Below are positions 16,362 through 24,899 of a DNA stretch of 64,000 nucleotides, one piece after another. The notes under the pieces are model-generated. The model saw nothing but the letters and a program-made list of their open reading frames with translations, ran no database searches and was not told where the DNA came from. The position numbers and the translations under genes were made by a program. The stretch is from Pelagicoccus sp. SDUM812002 (GTDB lineage Bacteria; Verrucomicrobiota; Verrucomicrobiia; Opitutales; Opitutaceae), in NCBI RefSeq assembly GCF_031127835.1, contig NZ_JARXHX010000016.1, positions 1 through 64,000 of the forward strand, read 5' to 3'. Positions within the stretch are counted from its first letter, which is position 1; each line of letters starts with the position of its first letter.

Positions 16362-17336
16362 ATGAAATCCAAATACATCGCTACACTTGCGGCCCTTGTC
16401 GCATCGCCCTTTTGCCTAGCTCAAACGAGTTCCTACTTTCTAGAGACGGACGTGGAATACACTACTCGGGATACCGACCTCGAAGACTCGCAACTCAACG
16501 AAGATAATATCGACTTCGGAGCTACCCTCTACTTTGCACCGATAGAGACTGCTAACAGCGGAGCAGCGCTTCGCGAGCTGCCTTTCACGCAAAGGTCTTC
16601 CTTAGTAGACCTCCAGCTAAACATCCGCGAACTCGACGACGACATCGATAATGTCGTAGACCTCGACGCTTACCGGATAAACGGCCTCTGGGTCAGTCCC
16701 AACTCGGGATGGTATGGAAAACTTGGCTATATCAACGCCGATACCGACGTTTCGGGAGATTTCACTTCCGGCATTTTCCGCTATCAACCTGACTTTGACG
16801 GATACTCCGCGGAAATCGGCAAATACGTAGCCGAAAACACCACGCTTGGACTCGCGTACTCGGAAGTCGACTACGAGAACCAAGTAGAAGCATCCCTCCT
16901 CGAATCAGGAAGCGATACCATCGGCGTAACCTTTCGTCATTATACCGCGTTAACCGACTCGAGTGGGTTCAGCCTCGAAGGCAACCTGTATTTTATCGAC
17001 CTACAAGTCTCCCAATTCGACGAACTCGACGACCAGGGCCTTGAAAGCAGCGGGGAAGTCTACGGCTTTAAGGCTACTTACTATCCGAACAGAGAGCTCG
17101 GTTTCGGAATTTCCTACTCTGATGCGGACGACCTAGGCGGGCGTCCTTACCTCACAGCGCGAACTGCGATCCGCGACGGCGCGGGCATATTCGCGGAGTG
17201 GTTTGTCACCGAAAGATTCAGCGTCAAAGCGAGATACGCTAACAATGAGTATGACTTGAGCGACGCGGACAATTTCGAGGAGCCAGGCGAAGTCGACTCA
17301 GACAGCCTCACATTTGGTGCAGCCTACAGATTCTAG
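16362..17336 (+). CDS. Putative outer-membrane beta-barrel (porin-like)
   Basis: 324 residues. The signal peptide is cleaved after about residue 20 (PFCLA-QTSS). The rest alternates short amphipathic strands (GWYGKLGYINADT, TTLGLAYSEVDYE, SGFSLEGNLYFIDL, LGFGISYSDADD, FSVKARYANNEYD) and ends in a C-terminal Phe (LTFGAAYRF), the usual outer-membrane assembly signal. About 14-16 strands fit the length. No specific transport family is recognised. It is monocistronic, with a sigma-54-type promoter upstream and a strong terminator downstream, so production is probably condition-dependent. Confidence 0.85.
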   Translation: MKSKYIATLAALVASPFCLAQTSSYFLETDVEYTTRDTDLEDSQLNEDNIDFGATLYFAPIETANSGAALRELPFTQRSSLVDLQLNIRELDDDIDNVVDLDAYRINGLWVSPNSGWYGKLGYINADTDVSGDFTSGIFRYQPDFDGYSAEIGKYVAENTTLGLAYSEVDYENQVEASLLESGSDTIGVTFRHYTALTDSSGFSLEGNLYFIDLQVSQFDELDDQGLESSGEVYGFKATYYPNRELGFGISYSDADDLGGRPYLTARTAIRDGAGIFAEWFVTERFSVKARYANNEYDLSDADNFEEPGEVDSDSLTFGAAYRF

Positions 17337-17397
17337 GCTCGGCTAATGTAGAGCTTGGTAAGCACCTGCTCAGCTAAAACCTTACAGTTAGACATCG

Positions 17398-17432
17398 AAG
17401 ACCACACCCGTCTCGAACGGGTGTGGTCTTTC
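17398..17432 (+). terminator. Intrinsic terminator of the beta-barrel gene
   Basis: 13-base stem AAGACCACACCCG / CGGGTGTGGTCTT with a 7-base loop followed by TTCTG. Confidence 0.85.
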
Positions 17433-17500
17433 TGATCCAGAATTCATCACATGCATTTATGCAAATCAACTAAAGAACCATAACTCATAATACATAAAAA

Positions 17501-17959
17501 ATGAACACAACTGACTTACATAAAAACCTAAGCTCACAACTAGAACAGCTAGCATCACACGTTAACGACTCACTTAAAGGTTTCGAAAAAGCTGCTGGCA
17601 GCGTCTCACCAGAGGCGGACACACAACGTTTCCTAGCAATGAAAACAACACGCGAACCCCTGCTCGACGCATTAAACGAAAGGCTTCAGTGTATTGGCGA
17701 AAATGCTGAGACCAGCGGATCTGTAAAGGGTGCTACCCACCGAGCCCTCATTTCAGTCAAAGATCTTTTCACCGACAGCAACTCTTCGGAAGCAATATAT
17801 GAAGAGGCCGTTCGGGGTGAAACAAAACTGCTCGAGTACATTTACGAAGCTTTCTCGGATTTGGAAACTATCGACCATGCCACAAGAGAAGCGATCGTAG
17901 AATTAAAGGGAAATGTCCTTCGCAATATTTCTGAACTAAAGCAGCACTGCAGTGCGTAA
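17501..17959 (+). CDS. PA2169-family four-helix-bundle protein (DUF2383)
   Basis: 152 residues in four predicted helices. The third segment GSVKGATHRALISVKDLF and the following EAVRGETKLLEYIYEAF match the PA2169/DUF2383 pattern. These small proteins are abundant under stress in several bacteria; their activity is unknown and a ferritin-like metal role is only a suggestion. The gene is flanked by terminators and so stands alone. The AT-rich leader contains ATGCATTTATGCA, a four-base-spaced variant of the TGCA repeat element. Confidence 0.88.
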   Translation: MNTTDLHKNLSSQLEQLASHVNDSLKGFEKAAGSVSPEADTQRFLAMKTTREPLLDALNERLQCIGENAETSGSVKGATHRALISVKDLFTDSNSSEAIYEEAVRGETKLLEYIYEAFSDLETIDHATREAIVELKGNVLRNISELKQHCSA

Positions 17960-17980
17960 CTCATTCATCAGTTGAGCACC

Positions 17981-18026
17981 AATAGAGTGAATCCCATGTC
18001 ATCATGGATTCACTCTATTTTTTGTC
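17981..18026 (+). terminator. Intrinsic terminator of the PA2169-family gene
   Basis: 14-base stem AATAGAGTGAATCC / GGATTCACTCTATT followed by a run of T. Confidence 0.9.
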
Positions 18027-18155
18027 CCCAGTGAAGCATCAATTCAAGACGGTTCGAAAAGTACCAAATCAACCTAATCCTTCGCCATCGTCACACGCGG
18101 CGCCACAACGAAACGGGGCGTTAAAGATTCTTATCCAAAGAGTCACTTCGCCCAT

Positions 18156-19004
18156 TCAATCTTCCGCGCGCGACTTTATCACTTTGCCCACTTCCGCTCC
18201 CACAAAAAATACTTGAGCAGAGAAGTAGACCCACAGAAGGACCACAATTAAAGAACCCGCCGCACCTTTGAGATCGTCTTGGCGAGACAGATAGATACTG
18301 AAAGCGTCCCGACCTAAGCCAAATAAACCCGCGGCTACTACAGCGCTCCAAAACGCAATACGCCAGGAGACCTCTACCGTGGGAAGCCACTTATAAAGTG
18401 CGGCGAAGAGTGCGGCCACTACTGCGAAAGAAGTTACGAATCCCACTATTAACCAAAGCCAATCTTCTCCCGGCAGATCAACCCGAACCGAGTCTACCAC
18501 ATACGCAAGAGCTGTATGTAGACCCAGCGATACGAGGAGCAGAAAAGCTACGACAAGGCACATCCCCAGCGCTATAATGCGTCGAGTGAGAGCAACCTTT
18601 ATTGAATTCCCATCGCCCCTCGCGTTCCAAATCATATCAAGCGCTTCTTGGATCTCGTAAAATAAACGCGTCGCGCCCCACAGCAAGACCGCTCCGCTCA
18701 GCAACCCACCAAGTAAACCTGAACCCCAGCCTTCAGCGTTGCTAATGATCGATTGTATGAATTCCGCAGACTCTCGATCCGTTACATTGGCTATCTCGTT
18801 CGCGAGAAGTCCACGAGCCGCTTCATCGCCCAGTACAAAGCCTAGGATAGTGATCACTACTGTGAGCAGCGGAGCCAGAGACAGAGCCGTGTAAAAAGCT
18901 ACCGCCGCGGAGAGACGCGGAGTGCCGTCCGCCATACAAGATTTGGCCACAGCCCAAATTACTTTAAACACTTTCTTAACCCTTTCCACTCTGCGAGCCC
19001 CCAA
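18156..19004 (-). CDS. YihY/UPF0761 family inner-membrane protein
   Basis: 282 residues with about six transmembrane helices. Family motifs are LSAAVAFYTALSLAPLL near the N-terminus, GAVLLWGATRLFYEIQEALDMIW in the middle, and KGAAGSLIVVLLWVYFSAQVFFVGAEV at the end. The family was once named RNase BN in error; its function is unclear (membrane transport or integrity). The start is TTG at 19004 with AAGG upstream; later GTG codons are possible. It lies 39 bases downstream of the HEPN protein gene in the same direction. Confidence 0.92.
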   Translation of the reverse strand: MGARRVERVKKVFKVIWAVAKSCMADGTPRLSAAVAFYTALSLAPLLTVVITILGFVLGDEAARGLLANEIANVTDRESAEFIQSIISNAEGWGSGLLGGLLSGAVLLWGATRLFYEIQEALDMIWNARGDGNSIKVALTRRIIALGMCLVVAFLLLVSLGLHTALAYVVDSVRVDLPGEDWLWLIVGFVTSFAVVAALFAALYKWLPTVEVSWRIAFWSAVVAAGLFGLGRDAFSIYLSRQDDLKGAAGSLIVVLLWVYFSAQVFFVGAEVGKVIKSRAED

Positions 19005-19043
19005 CCGTAGTTACCTTCAACCTTTTCAACTTGTTCTGGACTC

Positions 19044-19724
19044 TTATCTAGCACGCCTCGCTTCACTCTCCCGCGATACGTAATCCTCCAACACCTCTAA
19101 CCATTCGTCGAGGGCCTCCAACTCCTCTTCAGATAACGGATTATCCTTTAATCGAATTGGATGACTGAGACGGTTTCGGAGCTCGAGCAAGCGATCAACT
19201 CGAGAGGCGAAGCCACGCTTGCTTTCCTGCGGCGACGCCACCTGGTCCTTGACCTCGCCCCACTCCGAAAGGGCGACCTCTTTGAGATCACGTAAATAGA
19301 GGGCTGTCTCCTTCTCGATCTGACCCTCACTTTCTTCGTACAACTGAGAGGCTTTCACGCGAATCGATTCTGGGACTCCGCTGAACCACCAATTCTCACC
19401 ATAACGACTTTTGAGATGACCGATTAACAATCGATAAAGGCTGACCTCGATTTCCTCAATCTTGCGTCGAGCCACGGCATTCGCACTTTCGTGCGTGCGA
19501 CCCGGCGAAAATAGCTTAACTAACGAAACAATATCTCCCCGTGCTCCATAGTCCAAGGAGCCGAGACCAAAGTCATCCGGCAAAGATTCCTCGGATTCGG
19601 GCCTCAGCTGAGCGATGCGATATAAGGCTCCATTAGAGAGCTCTCCCAGTGGTTCATCGAGCCGCGAGCGGCGTAGCAGTTTTAAGGCTTCGAACAGCGT
19701 CGCCATCTCAGTCGTTTCAGTCAT
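19044..19724 (-). CDS. HEPN-like domain protein, hypothetical
   Basis: 226 residues, soluble and helical. The C-terminal half contains YGENWWFSGVPESIRVKA and ends in LELRNRLSHPIR, whose R-x4-H spacing is the catalytic signature of HEPN RNase-like domains (Swt1-type arrangement). The N-terminal about 90 residues are unrecognised. HEPN proteins cleave RNA in toxin, defence or RNA-processing settings, but none of those partners is nearby. An RNase role here is inference from the motif alone. It precedes the YihY gene in one probable transcript. ATG 19703 is an alternative start. Confidence 0.75.
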   Translation of the reverse strand: MTETTEMATLFEALKLLRRSRLDEPLGELSNGALYRIAQLRPESEESLPDDFGLGSLDYGARGDIVSLVKLFSPGRTHESANAVARRKIEEIEVSLYRLLIGHLKSRYGENWWFSGVPESIRVKASQLYEESEGQIEKETALYLRDLKEVALSEWGEVKDQVASPQESKRGFASRVDRLLELRNRLSHPIRLKDNPLSEEELEALDEWLEVLEDYVSRESEARRAR

Positions 19725-19802
19725 AATAACACGGGTCTATCAACCTATCTCGTCTGACCCTTTGCACAGCCCGCGCCATCCGGAGTCGAGGTCCTGCACG
19801 CG

Positions 19803-19833
19803 AAAAGGCGCCGACTCTAGAGCCGGCACCTTT
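19803..19833 (-). terminator. Intrinsic terminator of the PRC-barrel gene at 19878
   Basis: In the minus transcript GGTGCCGGCTC pairs with GAGTCGGCGCC (two G-U pairs) around TAGA or less, followed by TTTT. Confidence 0.8.
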
Positions 19834-19877
19834 GTTGTGAAATTCAGTTTCTTTCAGCTTTATGAGAATCTCACCCC

Positions 19878-20771
19878 CTAGCGGGCAGCATATTCATCAG
19901 TATCCTCTGAAATCACGATAATGTCATAACCATTGTGCAAGTACCACTGGTCCACATCGCCATCCTTGACAATCGGGGCGGACTCGAAATCTGGAGTGCC
20001 ACCGGCAACCGACAGCTCAACAACTTCATCACTTACCATAAGGGATGGAACGCGAAGAGCAACCTTCTCAACATTAGGTTTAAAATCCCAGTCATCAGTC
20101 TCTAGATCTTCGACAATGGCGTAGGCATCTAGGGTATTCGGAATTTGTATGATGCTTTCGATTTCACCGATCTCATCACCACTCGAGCTCACGACATCGC
20201 GGCCTACGAGGTCAGAGCAGAACACTTGGTTCGCGCTGAGGCCCCTTTGATCAGATTTCTTCATATCGGTAGCCGGGTTTGATTCAATTAGGCTACTGTT
20301 TCCCTTGTCACTAGACTTTGAATACATAGGGCCAGCCTCGTATTCGGTAGCACTCCCAGACCACTGCAGTTCGCTCTCTCCAACGCCATGCCCTACCTCG
20401 GACACTGCTAGCAATCGAGATCCCGTAAACATACCTTGATTATCTAGGAGAATGTGGCTCACCTCACCCGTTTCCAAGTCTAGGACTGCATCTTGCACGC
20501 GACCGATGGCCTCGCCATCGCTCGATGAAACTCTCATCCCCTCCCAGTAAGAGACATCCATCAGCTTGTCAGCGCGCAAAGACTTAGCCATCCTTTTCTC
20601 AGCTTCCATGGGGTACTGGAGCTCCTCCGATCTACTCTCCTTGTAGTCCTCATCAGATGTTTTCGCGAGGCTGAACGGCGCAACGAGCGACAATGCAATT
20701 GCGATGGCTCCGACTTCAACAATTCCTCTATCGGTCGTGCTCTGATTGATGTCTTTATTTTCGTTCTTCAT
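19878..20771 (-). CDS. PRC-barrel domain protein, exported
   Basis: 297 residues from ATG 20771 (AAGGG upstream); a longer frame from 20804 would leave almost no leader after the predicted promoter. A hydrophobic segment (VGAIAIALSLVAPFSLA) serves as signal or anchor. One PRC-barrel (about 75-125) has GMRVSSSDGEAIGRVQDAVLD and a second (about 190-250) has GRDVVSSSGDEIGEIESII. PRC-barrels are beta modules found in ribosome maturation, photosynthetic reaction centres and many stress-induced periplasmic proteins; the ligand is unknown. It is divergent from a second PRC-barrel gene at 21224. Confidence 0.85.
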   Translation of the reverse strand: MKNENKDINQSTTDRGIVEVGAIAIALSLVAPFSLAKTSDEDYKESRSEELQYPMEAEKRMAKSLRADKLMDVSYWEGMRVSSSDGEAIGRVQDAVLDLETGEVSHILLDNQGMFTGSRLLAVSEVGHGVGESELQWSGSATEYEAGPMYSKSSDKGNSSLIESNPATDMKKSDQRGLSANQVFCSDLVGRDVVSSSGDEIGEIESIIQIPNTLDAYAIVEDLETDDWDFKPNVEKVALRVPSLMVSDEVVELSVAGGTPDFESAPIVKDGDVDQWYLHNGYDIIVISEDTDEYAAR

Positions 20772-20818
20772 AATCGTCTTATCCCTTCGGTTTATTATGT
20801 TCATAACGAGTCCAGCCC

Positions 20819-20835
20819 CGCTTTATCTATGCCAA
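20819..20835 (-). promoter_or_regulatory. Weak sigma-54-type promoter before the PRC-barrel gene at 19878
   Basis: On the minus strand TTGGCATAGATAAAGCG keeps TTGGCA, the GG and GC dinucleotides and their spacing, but the -12 box is AAGC rather than TTGC. The predicted leader to ATG 20771 is 37 bases. Confidence 0.35.
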
Positions 20836-21158
20836 CTTGAGTTTAATCGACCTCGATGTAAGTCATCGACACCTTGCGGACATCGAGTGCTGGCCGCTAT
20901 TTATTTAGCAGCGGGCCTTGTTTGAATGGATTCTAATTTTTCCGATCCTTATTGCATATGGCACATTTCACCATGCGATCTGCAAAAGACTAAATCATGT
21001 TTTCCTACACCCGAATGCAGAAGTAGCACGTGAGTGGATCGTTGTGCAATTTGACCCCTTCTGAACGCCCATTAGATTTAGAAGGGACCAAACCAAAAGA
21101 CACCTATCCGTTTGCCTACCTGACAGTTGCATACTCATCTAGAGTTAATACAATCGGA

Positions 21159-21175
21159 TTGGCACGACACCTGCG
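21159..21175 (+). promoter_or_regulatory. Sigma-54-type promoter before the triple PRC-barrel gene
   Basis: TTGGCACGACACCTGCG: the -24 box is perfect (TTGGCACG) and the -12 box CTGC differs at one key base. The predicted start near 21186 gives a 38-base leader to ATG 21224. Confidence 0.6.
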
Positions 21176-21223
21176 GTTAGACACGTAAAGATAGACCTAC
21201 GTAACAACCAACCGAGAAGGAAG

Positions 21224-22876
21224 ATGAAAAATAAGAATTTACGAAACCGGACGAGTATCGTCGCAATTGCGGCCAGCCTGCTGCTCGCTCCCCTCACAAT
21301 GTCCGCAGGATACGCCAAGAATACCGACCGTGATGCGACGCAGAATGACGCCGATCAGAGAATGGTCGAGATAAGTGGTTCTAAACTTAAAGTCGACGAA
21401 GTCAGCGGAGCCAATGTCGTAAATCGAGACGTGCAGAACTTGGGTGAAATCGAGGATGTAGTCTACAGCGAGATCGACGGAACGATAACACACGTCATCA
21501 TCTCAACAGACGAGTGGTTCGACGGACGTACCGCCGTCATTCCCGTAGGTTCATTGGAACAAGCGGACGCTGAGCTTCGCGACAATTTTTTCGCAAAGCT
21601 GCGAGGTGGGATTTTCGTCCTCAACATGGAGGAAGATCAATTCGACCAAATCGCCACTTTCAAGCGAGGAACCGACCTCGAAGAATATTTAGAACAACAA
21701 GCCAGCGAACTCGCCTCAGTCCTCGAACTAGACGAAGCTGATGTCTTCGATAAAAACCTAAGCTACCACTCGGTCATCACTAATCGCTCAGCCGACGAGC
21801 ACACTGACGGTCAGCTCGCAAACACCGATGATGCTCCGCAAGAGAGCTCGGGAGTGCGGCAGTACCGCTACAATGAGGACTCAGACGATTTGGAAAACCA
21901 AACTGTCGAGATTGACGGACAGGAGCTCCCCGGAACCGAACTGAAAGGGGTCGAAGTGGTCAATCACCTTGATGATAGGCTCGGTAAGGTTGTTGACATC
22001 ATCGTGGACAGCAAGGGCAGCAAAGCCGACTATCTCGTCGTACGCACGGACAACTGGTTCGATGGCGACCACGCCGTCATCCCAGTCAAGTCTATCAAGT
22101 ATCACGCAGATACAGACTCCCCCCATCCGGACGACGGCGCCAACTGGTGGATGGGGGATCATGTCGTACTCAGTATGACTGAGGACAAATTCGAGGATCT
22201 AGCAGACTACCGACGCGAAGAAGACCCAAACGTCTATATCAATCGAAACCGGGAGCGAATGAGCGACAGTTACAGTATTGCTGAAGCTTCCATGCCAGTG
22301 ACAGGTACGTACTACGGTTTCGCATACACAGTCCCATACACAAGGGTCCCAACCGTACACGAAAGCCAACAAGCGGTACCGAGCGGCTACGGTCGCAGCG
22401 ACAAGCCAAGCCAAGATCGAATTATAAGTCTTGGAGACAGCCGCGTGCGGATTAGCGAACTTAAGGACAAAAGCGTTAAGGACAAAAACGGTAAGAAAGT
22501 AGCCACCGTTTCCGACGCGATCGCTGACACAAGCTCGGGCAAAGTCGAGTTCCTCGTCCTCGAGAACGCCCGTAACGGAGGAAACACCATTGTACCCGTA
22601 TCTTCGATCGAATCGTCAACTCAGGAAACGGAGCACGATCATAAAGGTGATGCTTGCGCGATCTGGAGCAACGAAGGACTTACACTAAGTTCCAAAGCCT
22701 CCGAATTCAAAGGTTGGGCGACCTTCGAGGCTCCAAGTGAGTTCAATTCATTTTTGGATGACAACGCCAGCTCACTCAGTGACGCATTCGGTATAGACGA
22801 AAGTGATTTCAAAGACTCTGACAAAGAATACGTCTTCATCTTCGAGTCTGGCGCTTACCAAACGGCTTCTCGCTAA
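21224..22876 (+). CDS. Exported protein with three PRC-barrel domains
   Basis: 550 residues. Signal peptide (LLLAPLTMSAGYA, cleavage about residue 31). Three PRC-barrel repeats follow: about 48-145 (VVNRDVQNLGEIEDVV, DEWFDGRTAVIPV), about 228-325 (VVNHLDDRLGKVVDII, DNWFDGDHAVIPV) and about 400-500 (SVKDKNGKKVATVSDAI, GNTIVPVSSIE). Repeats 1 and 2 share the W-F-D-G-x-x-A-V-I-P core and each ends in an aromatic/acidic helix; repeat 3 has diverged. Highly acidic. The role is unknown; a periplasmic stress or envelope function is inferred from context and the sigma-54-type promoter. AGAAGGAAG precedes the ATG. Confidence 0.88.
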   Translation: MKNKNLRNRTSIVAIAASLLLAPLTMSAGYAKNTDRDATQNDADQRMVEISGSKLKVDEVSGANVVNRDVQNLGEIEDVVYSEIDGTITHVIISTDEWFDGRTAVIPVGSLEQADAELRDNFFAKLRGGIFVLNMEEDQFDQIATFKRGTDLEEYLEQQASELASVLELDEADVFDKNLSYHSVITNRSADEHTDGQLANTDDAPQESSGVRQYRYNEDSDDLENQTVEIDGQELPGTELKGVEVVNHLDDRLGKVVDIIVDSKGSKADYLVVRTDNWFDGDHAVIPVKSIKYHADTDSPHPDDGANWWMGDHVVLSMTEDKFEDLADYRREEDPNVYINRNRERMSDSYSIAEASMPVTGTYYGFAYTVPYTRVPTVHESQQAVPSGYGRSDKPSQDRIISLGDSRVRISELKDKSVKDKNGKKVATVSDAIADTSSGKVEFLVLENARNGGNTIVPVSSIESSTQETEHDHKGDACAIWSNEGLTLSSKASEFKGWATFEAPSEFNSFLDDNASSLSDAFGIDESDFKDSDKEYVFIFESGAYQTASR

Positions 22877-23039
22877 TCGGTAAACCCGAATCAAACCAAT
22901 CTAGTTTAAACGTAAGTAAGCATTGCTTCTAGGGAGGCAGAACACGGTCTCCCTACTAGAGCGGCCATTTCACCACGGTTAAAGCTCGCATCAAAAAAAT
23001 CTCAGATAAATCACATTAACTCCTAAAAATCCGCACACG

Positions 23040-23198
23040 ATGGACCTCTTAAGAATAATACTATCAATAATACTTCCACCCGTTGGAGTATTCCTGCAAG
23101 TCGGTATCGGCTTTCATTTTTGGCTAAACATCCTGCTGACCATATTGGGATACATCCCTGGTGTCATTCACGCAGTATATATAATTGCTAAAAAATAG
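23040..23198 (+). CDS. YqaE/Pmp3 family small membrane protein
   Basis: 52 residues, two transmembrane helices. The sequence LLRIILSIILPPVGVFLQVG followed by FWLNILLTILGYIPGVIHAVYII is the complete YqaE/Pmp3 (UPF0057) signature. In yeast, Pmp3 affects membrane potential and salt tolerance; bacterial members are stress-induced. It sits 163 bases after the PRC-barrel gene without a clear Shine-Dalgarno. It fits the surrounding envelope-stress set. Confidence 0.93.
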   Translation: MDLLRIILSIILPPVGVFLQVGIGFHFWLNILLTILGYIPGVIHAVYIIAKK

Positions 23199-23281
23199 GC
23201 TTGCTCAAGTCACACGCACCTTTGGTCTTCGCCAGAGTGGTAGCATAAGCGCGCAATCCTAACTTACTAACATTCCAGTGG

Positions 23282-23311
23282 CGCGACTCGCTTTTGAAAA
23301 AGCGAGTCGCG
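23282..23311. terminator. Strong hairpin, possible terminator
   Basis: Fourteen-base stem CGCGACTCGCTTTT / AAAAGCGAGTCGCG with a 2-base centre, between convergent genes. The U-run after it is missing on the plus strand (TCCCATT), so it is not a canonical Rho-independent terminator. It could terminate the YqaE transcript or stabilise RNA ends. Confidence 0.5.
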
Positions 23312-23438
23312 TCCCATTGCATTCAGGTACAACCTACGCTCTATCAATCTCAAGGGATTGAAAACCCATCGAAGACCAAGTGCTGCACCTCAAACAATCC
23401 GATTCGGAAACGGACGCATCTCGGTCTTCGACTCGTAA

Positions 23439-24899
23439 TTACCAGTCGATTTGGTCCAGTCTCACCTCTCTGGGTGTTACCACCAAATTTTTCGCTAAAG
23501 GGAATTGGTGCGACCGACTCTCCTTAAAGTGCATAAAGTATCCAGCCGTATTCGGGAAAACGACCAAGTCTCCCACTGCGATTCCTTCAGGGAATCGAAA
23601 CTCCCGTAAGCTGAGAAACTCGGATTCCGTACAATAGGATCCTACCAAAAAGCCCGAATCGGTAGGCACTTCGCGTTGGTCGGGCATCGGGCGCGCGCAA
23701 CGGTACAGAAGTGGGTCCGCAAAGAAGTCTACGCTACTCGTGCGGCACTGCGTATGATTCATCGCAAGGCCGACCAAAATTTGGCCGTTGCTGTGGCGCT
23801 TACGGTACGCAACTTCGGCGACCGTAACCCCACATCCGTCTAGGGCACTCCGACCTGGCTCCAACCGCAATTGCAGCCTTCGCCCAGCTAGGGAACCCCC
23901 TAACGTTTCTCCGCGTCGACTTGAGTTCACAATTTTAGCCAGCCACTCCTCCTGAACGAGCTCTTGATAAAACGGATATCGTTTCACGTTTCCGAAGAGA
24001 CGTCCGTCGACAGAGACCCGCCCGTATCCGTCATTGTCAAATGTGACCGGATCGCCCGTGCCCAACAGAGCCGCATCGTGCCTCGACCAGAACCCTTGCC
24101 ACTGCTCGGCACTCGCGAGATAAGAAATCGGAACACCTCCCCCGCAGTCAATAAACCCAAGTCGGACACCTTTCTTCTGTAATATCCAATCTGATACATC
24201 CAAACACTGCCAAAGGGCGGAGACGCGCTGTTGATAACAATATCCATCCAAATGGAAGTGCAGCCCAGCAAGCTCTAGATGCGCCAACACGTGGTCACTT
24301 AAAACACTTCCAATATCCCCTACCGGAAAACCAAAGCGGGATTCGAGCCTCAGGCCTGCATGCTCAAAGCCCGAAAGACGCAGTGCGACCTTCATCGTTT
24401 TTTGACTGTCCCGAGCGAGCGATACAGCAAGATCTATCTCGTCTGAGTTATCGAGAACCACACACACGTCTCTCTCCAGACATTTCGAAAGCAGCGAGCG
24501 GGACTTTACCGCGGCAGTACAAGCGATCTTTCCGGAGGCGACTCCACAACGCAGAGCCTGGTCTAGCTCGATTTCACTCGCAACGTCCACTCCGTATCCA
24601 TTTTCTCTGCACGCATGTACGAAGGACAGGCACTTGTTCGCTTTGCGTGCGAAAAAAGTCGCTATGTCCAAATCGTGTGTACAACCCACCGTCTTCAACC
24701 TCTCGAGATTTCGAACAAACGGTTCGGTGTTGACGAGGTTGAAAGGAGAGCCGTGCAGATCGCGCCCTTTCTCTAAGATTTGACCGAACCTAGCATCCTT
24801 CATCCAAGGTTCGAGTCGAGCAGTTAACGGAGCAACTCCCTCCAACCTACTTCGCTCGAATCGGACCGCCGACTTTCTTCCACCATTCTGCATCGTCAT
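23439..24899 (-). CDS. PLP-dependent decarboxylase, Y4yA/SbnH-like
   Basis: 486 residues, fold-type III PLP enzyme (ornithine/diaminopimelate decarboxylase family). The PLP lysine is Lys86 in FFARKANK. Other family features are GVDVASEIELDQAL, the HFHLDGY stretch, GGGVPISYL (phosphate loop) and RLEPGRSALDGCG. C-terminal GSYCTESEFL carries the cysteine of the second subunit active site. Y4yA-type and SbnH enzymes decarboxylate amino-acid-derived intermediates of siderophore-like molecules. Third gene of a cassette; the start overlaps the stop of the FAD gene by 4 bases. The substrate is unknown. Confidence 0.88.
   Translation of the reverse strand: MTMQNGGRKSAVRFERSRLEGVAPLTARLEPWMKDARFGQILEKGRDLHGSPFNLVNTEPFVRNLERLKTVGCTHDLDIATFFARKANKCLSFVHACRENGYGVDVASEIELDQALRCGVASGKIACTAAVKSRSLLSKCLERDVCVVLDNSDEIDLAVSLARDSQKTMKVALRLSGFEHAGLRLESRFGFPVGDIGSVLSDHVLAHLELAGLHFHLDGYCYQQRVSALWQCLDVSDWILQKKGVRLGFIDCGGGVPISYLASAEQWQGFWSRHDAALLGTGDPVTFDNDGYGRVSVDGRLFGNVKRYPFYQELVQEEWLAKIVNSSRRGETLGGSLAGRRLQLRLEPGRSALDGCGVTVAEVAYRKRHSNGQILVGLAMNHTQCRTSSVDFFADPLLYRCARPMPDQREVPTDSGFLVGSYCTESEFLSLREFRFPEGIAVGDLVVFPNTAGYFMHFKESRSHQFPLAKNLVVTPREVRLDQIDW

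Larger units (their letters stand above)
20772..21223. other. Divergent regulatory region between two PRC-barrel genes
   Basis: About 450 bases without a gene. It holds facing sigma-54-type promoters (20819-20835 minus, 21159-21175 plus) and several imperfect TGCA-type half-sites (TTGCATATGGCAC near 20952, GTGCAATTTG near 21043). The spacing leaves room for an upstream activator between the promoters. Confidence 0.5.
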
